A stretch of DNA of 64,000 bases. Origin: Anaerolineae bacterium. Its GTDB lineage: Bacteria > Chloroflexota > Anaerolineae > Promineifilales > Promineifilaceae. Below the pieces are notes generated by a model, which saw nothing but the letters and a program-made list of their open reading frames with translations, made no database searches and was not told where the DNA came from. The position numbers were made by a program, and so were the translations under genes. Positions 33,335 through 40,025 of this stretch are shown one piece after another. Numbering within the stretch: position 1 is the stretch's first letter; each line of letters starts with the position of its first letter. The DNA lies in contig JAHDWK010000003.1 in NCBI GenBank assembly GCA_023382655.1, positions 434,001-498,000 on the forward strand, in the 5' to 3' direction.

Positions 33335-34735
33335 ATGATGAGCAAGCCCTCTTTTGCAAAAGTTGCCTGGGACGTGAGACAAGCCTCACGCGCCACACCC
33401 GAAGAGATTCAGGCCCGACAGCAAACCCGCCTGGCAGAACTGGTGCATTTTGCCCGGCAACATTCGCCTTATTACGCCGAACGTTATGCGTCCTTGCCGG
33501 AACAAGTCAGCGATGTCCGCCAGTTGCCGATTACCGGCAAAGCCGAATTAATGATGGACTTTGATAATTGGGTAACCGATCGGGAACTGACTCGCGCCGG
33601 TCTGGAACAATTTATCGCTGATAAAAGTAACATCGGCCACCTCTGCCAGGATCGTTACCTGGTTTGCACCACGTCTGGCACAACAGGCGACCCCGCGATT
33701 TTGGTTCAAGACCCCTTGATGATGACGGTGGTGGGGGCGTTAAACGTGGTGCGTGCCACACCGGCCTGGTTGTCAATGGGCGACCTGACGCGCATCTTAA
33801 AGGCTAAAGCGCGCACGGCGGCCGTCTGGGCCATAGATGGGCATTTTCTGGGAATTTCGATGGCGCAGCGGCAAATCCTGGAAAAACCTTCACGGGCCAA
33901 AAGCATTCGCGCCTTTTCTGTGTTAACCCCGCTGCCAGAATTGGTAGCCGCGCTTAATGAATTCCAACCGGCGATGTTGAATGGGTATGCCACGGCCGTT
34001 TCCCTGCTGGCCCAAGAGCAAGAAGCGGGACGGCTTCACATCCATCCCACCCTGATCATGACCTCCAGCGAATCCCTGGCGGCCGAAGAACGCGAGCGCA
34101 TTGCCGCTGCCTTTGGCGGCAAAGTGCGGGACAATTACGGCTGTTCCGAATTTGTGGCCATCGCCTACAATTGCGGGCACGGTTGGCTGCACGTCCATGC
34201 TGATTGGGTTATCCTGGAGCCGGTGGACGCGGAGTTTCAGCCAGTGCCTCCCGGCCAGACATCCCAATCGGTGCTGCTGACGAATCTGGCGAACCATGCT
34301 CAACCCATCCTGCGCTACAACCTGGGCGACCGCATTCTGGTCAATCCGGAGCCTTGTGCCTGCGGCAGTCCACTACCAGCTATTCGCGTAGACGGCCGTA
34401 CCGATGACATCCTCCGCTTCAGGGCCGCCGATGGCACGCTGGTTCCTGTGCTGCCCCTGGCCTTGTGGTCGGTAATGAAGGAAACGCCAGGCGTACAGCG
34501 CTTCCAGGCGATCCAGACCGCGCCCGATCAGTTGCAGGTGCGCCTGGAAATCAAATCGTCTGCCGATACGGATATCGTCTGGAATTCTTTGCAGCAGCAG
34601 ATACATACCTATCTGGCCCGCCAGGGTCTGGACAATGTGCAGTTGGCATTAGCGTCCGAACCACCCATGCGCGATCCGCGCAGCGGCAAATTCCGCCATG
34701 TGTGGGTGCAGTTCACCAGCGACGTTGTTCGTTAA
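33335..34735 (+). CDS. Adenylate-forming enzyme, phenylacetate-CoA ligase/F390 synthetase-like
   Basis: A 466-residue member of the adenylate-forming superfamily, nearest in look to the PaaK/coenzyme F390 synthetase group. Seen: the P-loop-like LVCTTSGTTGDPAI, the adenine-binding VRDNYGCSEF, LRYNLGDRILV with the ATP-ribose Asp, a Cys pair CACGSPLP, and the C-terminal GRTDDILRFR hinge. It should activate a carboxylic acid as an acyl-adenylate; the acid and acceptor are unknown. ATG 33335 or 33338 follows AAGGA; frames extending to 33242 lie upstream of the predicted transcription start. It is driven by regulon site 3, divergently from the ECF sigma. Confidence 0.88.
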   Translation: MMSKPSFAKVAWDVRQASRATPEEIQARQQTRLAELVHFARQHSPYYAERYASLPEQVSDVRQLPITGKAELMMDFDNWVTDRELTRAGLEQFIADKSNIGHLCQDRYLVCTTSGTTGDPAILVQDPLMMTVVGALNVVRATPAWLSMGDLTRILKAKARTAAVWAIDGHFLGISMAQRQILEKPSRAKSIRAFSVLTPLPELVAALNEFQPAMLNGYATAVSLLAQEQEAGRLHIHPTLIMTSSESLAAEERERIAAAFGGKVRDNYGCSEFVAIAYNCGHGWLHVHADWVILEPVDAEFQPVPPGQTSQSVLLTNLANHAQPILRYNLGDRILVNPEPCACGSPLPAIRVDGRTDDILRFRAADGTLVPVLPLALWSVMKETPGVQRFQAIQTAPDQLQVRLEIKSSADTDIVWNSLQQQIHTYLARQGLDNVQLALASEPPMRDPRSGKFRHVWVQFTSDVVR

Positions 34736-34767
34736 AGGAACAGGTGACTGGAAATCAAAATTGCCTC

Positions 34768-34798
34768 TTGACCTGGCCCTTGGGGCAGGGCGTATCAT
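34768..34798 (+). promoter_or_regulatory. MerR-type promoter with 19-bp spacer
   Basis: TTGACC (34768-34773) and TATCAT (34793-34798) are 19 bp apart, the overlong spacing typical of promoters twisted open by MerR regulators. Between them GCCCT and AGGGC form an inverted repeat. The -10 ends 6 bp before the MerR ATG, so the mRNA would be leaderless. This suggests former autoregulation. Confidence 0.55.
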
Positions 34799-34804
34799 AG
34801 TGCC

Positions 34805-35312
34805 ATGACCGATCGGACAGAAGAAGCAACATTAACCATTGGGCAGTTTGGGCGGTTGAGCCAGCTTTCCCGCAAGGCGCTGCGCCTGTGTGACGACTGC
34901 GGCCTGCTAACGCCGGTACGCATTGTCCCGGAATCCGGCTATCGCTCCGGCTATCGCTACTACACGCGCGCGCAGGTAGCGAGGGCCAGACGCATCCGGC
35001 TGCTGCGCTTGATTCAGGGGCATGTCACGGCCGTCGAGAAACAGTTAACGGCCGTACAGTTGGCCGCCCGCCGGGGAGATTAAAGTCCGGGAACTGATCG
35101 CCCACAAAGCGGTGCAAATACGCACCTATGGCGAATACAACCGGTTTCCTAAACTGCTGGAGATGTGGAACGCCTTAGGCCGCTACGTCAATGATGAGCA
35201 AAACCTGGAACCAAACTGGGACTACGAGATGACCACCTACGAAATCTGGCATGAAGATGAGACGATGTCCATCTGCTGGCCCGTACGCGCCTTCGCGTCG
35301 GTCACGCCATAA
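34805..35312 (+). pseudogene. Decayed MerR-family regulator with GyrI-like effector domain
   Basis: The first frame (34805-35083) gives the winged-helix DNA-binding part (LTIGQFGRLSQLSRKALRL, RYYTRAQVARARRIRLLRLI) and stops after 92 codons. A second frame, shifted by one, carries a GyrI-like ligand-binding part (VRELIAHKAVQIRTYGEYN ... YEIWHEDETMSICWPVR) and ends early at 35312. The helical linker expected between them is missing. In addition a perfect 12-bp tandem duplication (34934-34945 and 34946-34957) repeats Ser-Gly-Tyr-Arg inside the wing. Deletion, frameshift and truncation together indicate a dead gene. It may once have controlled the neighbouring ABC-2 permease, whose remnant follows. 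Confidence 0.8.
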
Positions 35313-35323
35313 ACGAGGTTTTG

Positions 35324-35358
35324 AGATTGGTTCAATCTCCAAGATTGAACCAATCTCC
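35324..35358. terminator. Hairpin after the MerR remnant (gagattgg type)
   Basis: GAGATTGGTTCAATCT - cca - AGATTGAACCAATCTC is a perfect 16-bp stem with a 3-nt loop. It has the same loop and size as the AGACCYGA family although the arms differ. Confidence 0.65.
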
Positions 35359-35366
35359 CTCTCCTA

Positions 35367-35571
35367 CACAATCAACAGCCAGACCGCATAAGGCACAAAA
35401 GCCAGCAGCGCCAGCGCCGAATGGCGGCAGCATACCGAAAGGCAGCATCACCCCGCTGATGATCATGGAGGGCAGGAAAATGGCCTGCGAATACAGCACC
35501 GTCAGTCGGGCATTACGAGAGATGACGGCGATGAAAATGCCGAGGCCGGAAAGGGCTACGGCCGTTTGACC
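35367..35571 (-). pseudogene. Remnant of an ABC-2 permease gene, duplicate of part of 38214-38612
   Basis: On the minus strand this encodes fragments GQTAVALSGLGIFIAVISRNARLTVLYSQAIFLPSMI and the very C-terminus of a permease nearly identical in DNA to the intact gene at 38214-39038. Relative to the intact copy about 194 bp are missing (38273-38467), with the hexamer GGCGGC present at both ends, and the 5' half is absent. The deletion is not a multiple of three. It is a dead partial duplicate. Confidence 0.85.
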
Positions 35572-35675
35572 GCACCGGCCAGAAATTGTTACAATCGCCG
35601 CCAATCATACCCTGGCAACGGCCTAAATCTATCCGTCCCGAACACTTACTTACTCGCCATCTGAAGGCAAAATAG

Positions 35676-36626
35676 ATGCAAAATTCGACAATCAATCCGG
35701 CCCCACCGCCCATAGCCGGCCTGCTCTGGCGTCCTCTTAGCCCTGCCGATCTATCCACGATCGCCGAACTGGCCCGCGCCTGCCACCTGGTTGATGGGGG
35801 CCTGGCCTTCATGATCCAGCCAGATAACCTCCAGCAGCGCTACTTCCCGGACGCGCCTGGCGCAGCCATCGGGGCCTTCACCCCTGACGGTCATCTCGTC
35901 GCCTGTGCTGCGGTTTACCACCGCGGTGAGGCAGCCAGCCAGCCGGTCAGCATCGCCGGCCAGGTGCGGCCCGATTGGCGGCGCAAAGGTATTGGCGCTT
36001 ATCTGCTGCATTGGAGCCAGGAGGTGGCGCAGCAACTATTGGCGGAGCGTACGACCGGGCCGCGCATGTTGCAAATCGCCACCGAATCCCTGACTGCACC
36101 GGCCGACCGTCTCTACCGCGCCCACGGTTTTGCCCCCGTGTTTGAAGAATTGGTAATGCGGCATGACCTGCGTCTGCCGCTGCCAGATTACGCGCTTCCG
36201 CCAGACGTAGCACTCACAAGCTGGCAGCCCGATCTAGCGGAACAATTCTTCCAGGCCTACGATGCCGCGTTCCGTGACCGGCCCGGTTTCCCTGGCTGGC
36301 GTGCGGCCGAATGGCTGGCCTGGATTGTAGACGACTACTTCCGGCCTGAGTGGTCCTTGCTGGCGCGCGTGGCTGGCACACCGGTGGGCTTTTTGGTTGG
36401 CACGGCTGAACCGCCAGACGGTTTTGTGCTGCAAGTGGGCGTAGCGCCGGTTATGCGCCGCCGCAAACTCGGCTCGGCTCTCCTGGTTGAGGCGATGCAG
36501 CGCATGAAGGCTGATGGCGCTGCTTCTACCCAACTCACCGTCAACACCAACAACCCTGGGGCCATCCAAACCTACACCCAACTCGGTTTCGCCACCATCG
36601 GCCGACGCGCCCGCTACCAACAGTAA
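35676..36626 (+). CDS. Tandem GNAT acetyltransferase (two domains)
   Basis: A 316-residue protein made of two GCN5-related acetyltransferase domains, as in mycothiol synthase-like enzymes. The N-terminal domain (about 15-165) has acetyl-CoA loop VRPDWRRKGIGAYLL; the C-terminal domain (about 180-316) has VAPVMRRRKLGSALL followed by VNTNNPGAIQTYTQLGF. Usually only one of the two is active; the first loop (RKGIGA) matches the Q/R-x2-G-x-G/A rule better than the second (RRKLGS). The substrate is unknown. It lies between two pseudogenes, which suggests the surroundings have been rearranged, but the gene itself is intact. Confidence 0.85.
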   Translation: MQNSTINPAPPPIAGLLWRPLSPADLSTIAELARACHLVDGGLAFMIQPDNLQQRYFPDAPGAAIGAFTPDGHLVACAAVYHRGEAASQPVSIAGQVRPDWRRKGIGAYLLHWSQEVAQQLLAERTTGPRMLQIATESLTAPADRLYRAHGFAPVFEELVMRHDLRLPLPDYALPPDVALTSWQPDLAEQFFQAYDAAFRDRPGFPGWRAAEWLAWIVDDYFRPEWSLLARVAGTPVGFLVGTAEPPDGFVLQVGVAPVMRRRKLGSALLVEAMQRMKADGAASTQLTVNTNNPGAIQTYTQLGFATIGRRARYQQ

Positions 36627-36938
36627 ATTTGCGCTGTTTCCCGCGTAAGAAAATCTGGTATTACGCCCTGGTGGGTCTGGCGCCGGGACAACTACCGTCT
36701 TCTGCAACTCGATACGCCACAGCGAGTACGCTAGCAACCCGCCAACGCTTTGGTAGCTGAACTGGTGGGCAGCGATGAAATTATCCCACCGCATCCCAAT
36801 GGAGAAAAAACAGAAAATGCAACCATCATCACCTGATCCCGCTAATCGCGCCGCCGGTCGCCGCTCGCATCTGGCCTTTGCCGACCGCCAGCCGCTCACC
36901 GAAACGGTGGCCCCGATGGGAATCGGCTCGATGATTGG
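36627..36938. other. Gene-free spacer with unidentifiable decayed sequence
   Basis: No convincing gene is seen. The stretch leads directly into the TauE/SafE remnant and probably contains the eroded upstream part of it, but no matching peptide could be traced. It holds no ACGGCCGT and no hairpin. Confidence 0.4.
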
Positions 36939-37061
36939 GCGGTTCTGGGTGGCTTGTTGGTGGGCATTGTGCCAGCCACGTGGCTGAAGATTGGGCTGGG
37001 GATTATTTTGATTATCTCCGCTTACCGTATCTTTGGGCATGACCGGCGCAGAAAGGGATAA
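36939..37061 (+). pseudogene. C-terminal remnant of a TauE/SafE-type permease
   Basis: Forty codons ending in a proper TAA read AVLGGLLVGIVPATWLKIG followed by LGIILIISAYRIFGHDRRR, the last two helices of sulfite exporter TauE/SafE family proteins. Nothing upstream continues the frame as a permease. A truncated gene. Confidence 0.6.
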
Positions 37062-37065
37062 CTTT

Positions 37066-37932
37066 CTACGGCTCCACCATCACTTTCTCCCAGCCGCTAA
37101 ATAGGGGCAGCAACCGCCACACATTGCCATCGGCGGCCCGGATGTAGACGTTGCTGTAGCTGAATGAGGTGTGCTGTACGGCCGTATCATACGCCGACTC
37201 CATATCTATGGCCCAACCCAACCGCTCCCGCACCATCGTTTGCTCGCGCCACACCAGGCCAAAACCCCGCTCTGGCTGGAAATAACCCGTCGGCGGGATA
37301 ATCGTCGGATCATTCTCCGGCATCCCCTCCTCCCACTCATCCAGATAGACATGCCATTGGCGGGACAGCCCATCTTCGGATAAGACGTAGATCATATCCT
37401 GGCTTTCCAGCCACAACATGAGACCATGCTCAAAGTGCTGTTCTGCACCCGCGCCAAATTGTGCCGGGCCTGCCGGGCAGATCTCCGGTGCAGGGGAGAA
37501 GAACCAGGTATCCGGGCAAGTCAATATGATTTGCGCCCCGGCGCCTGTCCACTGCCCCCCGGCATTGCCGGCAAAGAGGGCAAAATCAATGCGATTACGG
37601 GCTGACGGGCTAATGGTGTATGTCATGGCGCCTGTGGCTGCCACATCCCAAAATGTACCTAACTGCCCCGATGGCATGATGTAGTAGATGGTCACGCTGA
37701 TCGCGTTGGTGGTACTCCAACTCAATTCAATCGTATCGCCGGGGTCGGCTATGGTGACGTTCGCCTGAAAATAGTTGACCACAGGCGGGGGGTAATCCTG
37801 CCGTACCAGGGGTAAAAACAGAAAGTTATCTGGCTCACCCTGGCCGACGACCAGGCGGTTATAAGCCACCAGATGCGCCATAGCCAGTGCTAATAACAAA
37901 CAAACACCCAGCAGGGCTAATTTTTTATACAT
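37066..37932 (-). CDS. Secreted hypothetical protein with Ig-like N-terminal domain
   Basis: A 288-residue exported protein. Residues 1-30 form a signal peptide (LALLGVCLLLALAMAHLVA). Residues 50-140 look like an immunoglobulin-type beta-sandwich (VNYFQANVTIADPGDTIELSWSTTNA ... ARNRIDFALFAG). The C-terminal half contains CPxTW...FSPAPEICPAG, AEQHFEHGLMLWLESQDMIYVL and a Trp-rich region, a pattern I associate with exported proteins in this phylum but cannot assign a function. Two cysteines around residue 140-155 may form a disulfide. It stands alone; the end of its gene lies 5 bp from the TauE remnant. Confidence 0.75.
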   Translation of the reverse strand: MYKKLALLGVCLLLALAMAHLVAYNRLVVGQGEPDNFLFLPLVRQDYPPPVVNYFQANVTIADPGDTIELSWSTTNAISVTIYYIMPSGQLGTFWDVAATGAMTYTISPSARNRIDFALFAGNAGGQWTGAGAQIILTCPDTWFFSPAPEICPAGPAQFGAGAEQHFEHGLMLWLESQDMIYVLSEDGLSRQWHVYLDEWEEGMPENDPTIIPPTGYFQPERGFGLVWREQTMVRERLGWAIDMESAYDTAVQHTSFSYSNVYIRAADGNVWRLLPLFSGWEKVMVEP

Positions 37933-37990
37933 AACTCACATTCCTGTTTGGGGCCACGCTATGTTACTGCTATCTGATCCCAAATATGCT

Positions 37991-38221
37991 TTATCGGGTT
38001 TGAATGGACACGGCCGTTTCCCCTTCGTGCCTCCCACCGGGGAAAAAGTGAGTCAATCGAGGCAGGGGCAACGGCCAATTGCCCATCAACTGTTGGCAGC
38101 GGCGATACTGTTCGGCCGCTTGCAACAACTCGTTGTAACGGGCTTTAGCCAGTTCGTACAAAATAATCGGGTGTAAATGATTTTCTATCTCCTCGCATTC
38201 ATGCAGAATGCTTCTAAACAA
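37991..38221 (-). CDS. Possible small protein after the ABC-2 permease gene, 76 aa
   Basis: The frame starts with TTG 38221, overlapping the last codons of the permease gene, and reads FRSILHECEEIENHLHPIILYELAKARYNELLQAAEQYRRC and onward to a stop at 37991. The composition is natural for a helical soluble protein. No family is recognised and no ribosome site is clear, so it may be a non-coding run or a remnant. If real it would be the third gene of the ABC-2 operon. Confidence 0.35.
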   Translation of the reverse strand: MFRSILHECEEIENHLHPIILYELAKARYNELLQAAEQYRRCQQLMGNWPLPLPRLTHFFPGGRHEGETAVSIQTR

Positions 38222-39038
38222 TGAACAACCAGGCGGCATAGGGCACAAAGGCCAGCAGCGCCAGCGCCGGATGGCGGCGATGCCCGGTATTCTGGCTGTC
38301 CCAGCGGAACAGGTACCAGGCCAGGAGAAAAGCCGTCAGCCCACCCACAAAGAGCGTTAATACTCCACCCCAGGCGTAAAAATCGGCCGTGCCGCCCATC
38401 GCCAGCGCGTTGAAGGCATTCATGGCGTAGGTGGAGGGCAGCAGCAGAGCCACTTTGGCTGCCACCGGCGGCAGCATACTGTAAGGCAGCATCACGCCAC
38501 CGATGATCATTGATGGCAGGAAGATGGCCTGTGAATACAGCACCGTCAGCCGCGCATTGGGGGAGATGACGCCGATGAGAATGCCCAGGCCGGACAGGGC
38601 TACGGCCGTACCTACCACAATCAGCGCAAACACCGGCAAATTCTGCGGCAAGGGCGCGTCAAAAAAGATGGGCGCCGTGATGGTGATAATCGTCGCCACC
38701 ACCAGGATGTGCAAAATGGTCGAGAGCGCGGGAATGAGCAAAATGTTCAGCGCCGGCACACCGTTAATTTTGTAGCTGCGGAAGATACCCGCCTCCCGCG
38801 CCTGCACCAGCGGGTCCGGCAGCCCCAACAGCGTCGCCGCCAGGATGCCAAAGGTAATCATGGAGGGAATGATGGTGTCTTGAAACAGAGGATTGATGCC
38901 GGGCATGATCAGGCTCATCATCACATACAGCCCCAGCGGAAAGAGATAGTTCATCAGCAGCAAATTTTTGTTGCGGATGCCGGTGCGAAATTCAAAAGCA
39001 AAATGGGCAATGAAAGCATGGCTGGTAAAGGCGGTCAT
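38214..39038 (-). CDS. ABC-2 type transporter permease
   Basis: A 274-residue integral membrane protein with six helices, the permease of a drug/lipid-type exporter. The second half contains the family signature region VGTAVALSGLGILIGVISPNARLTVLYSQAIFLPSMIIGGVMLPYSMLPP. It overlaps the ATPase gene by 4 bp and must pair with it. A broken duplicate of part of this gene lies at 35367-35571, next to a MerR remnant, so a related MerR/ABC-2 set may once have existed there. The cargo cannot be predicted. Confidence 0.92.
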   Translation of the reverse strand: MTAFTSHAFIAHFAFEFRTGIRNKNLLLMNYLFPLGLYVMMSLIMPGINPLFQDTIIPSMITFGILAATLLGLPDPLVQAREAGIFRSYKINGVPALNILLIPALSTILHILVVATIITITAPIFFDAPLPQNLPVFALIVVGTAVALSGLGILIGVISPNARLTVLYSQAIFLPSMIIGGVMLPYSMLPPVAAKVALLLPSTYAMNAFNALAMGGTADFYAWGGVLTLFVGGLTAFLLAWYLFRWDSQNTGHRRHPALALLAFVPYAAWLFIV

Positions 39039-39952
39039 TTCGTTCCTCCATTGGTCAATTCCAGGAAGCGGTCTTCCAGCGACGGCCGTTCCACACGCAA
39101 GTCGAGCAGTTCATCCCCCTCGGCTTCAATGGTGCTGATGAGCGCCGCTACCGTCTGGCCGATATTGGTGCTGAAGTAGATGGCGTATTCCTCCTTCACC
39201 AAATGTTGGTTGACCGCCGGGAATGTGAGGTTGTTGTTCAACAAAAAAGCGGTACGGGTGTTGACCGAAATTTTGGTCAGTCCGGCACCGGTGGCCGTAA
39301 TCGCCAGCGGCGTATCCACCGTCACCAGCCTGCCTTGCAGCAAAATGGCGACCCGGTCGGACATCGCTTCCGCTTCGGCCATGTCATGCGTAGCCAGGAT
39401 GATGGTGGTGCCTTTGGCCTTCAACTCGCGCATCAGGCTGTGCAGTTCCACCCGCGAGGCCACATCCAGCCCGGCCGTGGGTTCATCCAAAAAGACGACA
39501 GGCGGTTCATGGGCGACGGCTAACGCCAGCGCCAGCCGTCGCTGCTGCCCGGTAGAAAGTCCCTGGAATTCCACATGCCGTTTTTCTTTCAGCCCCAACC
39601 GATCCAGCAAATCAAAACGGGGCGTGACGCCGTGATAGGCGCAAAACAGCTTCATCGCTTCGTCGGCGGTGATGCTGGCGGGTAGGCCGCCGGACTGCAA
39701 CTGTACGCCGATGGCATTTCGCAGCTTACCCGGTTCAGCCGCCGGGTCTACACCCGCCACGCGCAAGATACCACCATCGGGTGGCCGCAGCCCTTCCAGG
39801 CTTTCCAGGGTGCTGGTTTTGCCCGCGCCGTTGGGGCCAAGCAGGCCAAAGATTTCCCCCCGGTAGACGCTAAAACTGATGTCATCTACGGCCGTAAAAT
39901 CCCCATACCGCTTGCTAAAATTCTTGACTTCAATCATTGCTTCGAACATCAT
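39035..39952 (-). CDS. ABC transporter ATP-binding protein (DrrA-like)
   Basis: A 305-residue ATPase that powers the ABC-2 permease. Walker A GLLGPNGAGKTSTLESL, Q-loop VQLQSGGLP, signature GLSTGQQRRLALALA (LSTGQ instead of LSGGQ, as usual for DrrA-type exporters), Walker B PPVVFLDEPTAGLD and the switch LATHDM are all intact. About 95 residues after the ATPase core form a regulatory C-terminal domain. The start is ATG 39952 with GGAGAG upstream; ATG 39949 is equally possible. The permease gene overlaps its stop. Confidence 0.95.
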   Translation of the reverse strand: MMFEAMIEVKNFSKRYGDFTAVDDISFSVYRGEIFGLLGPNGAGKTSTLESLEGLRPPDGGILRVAGVDPAAEPGKLRNAIGVQLQSGGLPASITADEAMKLFCAYHGVTPRFDLLDRLGLKEKRHVEFQGLSTGQQRRLALALAVAHEPPVVFLDEPTAGLDVASRVELHSLMRELKAKGTTIILATHDMAEAEAMSDRVAILLQGRLVTVDTPLAITATGAGLTKISVNTRTAFLLNNNLTFPAVNQHLVKEEYAIYFSTNIGQTVAALISTIEAEGDELLDLRVERPSLEDRFLELTNGGTK

Positions 39953-40025
39953 ATTCTCTCCATTGGCATATGACCGCGGTTAGGCAGACCGGCGCCTGCC
40001 GTACTGCCAGGCGCCGGTTTGATGC

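Noticed and set aside
36234..37040. Long open frame of 268 codons on the minus strand opposite the tandem GNAT gene
   Set aside because: It is antisense to a well-supported gene, has no family motif, and its length follows from codon bias in the opposite strand.
36939..37061. Forty-codon TauE/SafE-like stretch as a functional mini-membrane protein
   Set aside because: There is no start codon with a ribosome site in frame at its beginning, and it matches only the end of a larger family, so it is called a remnant.
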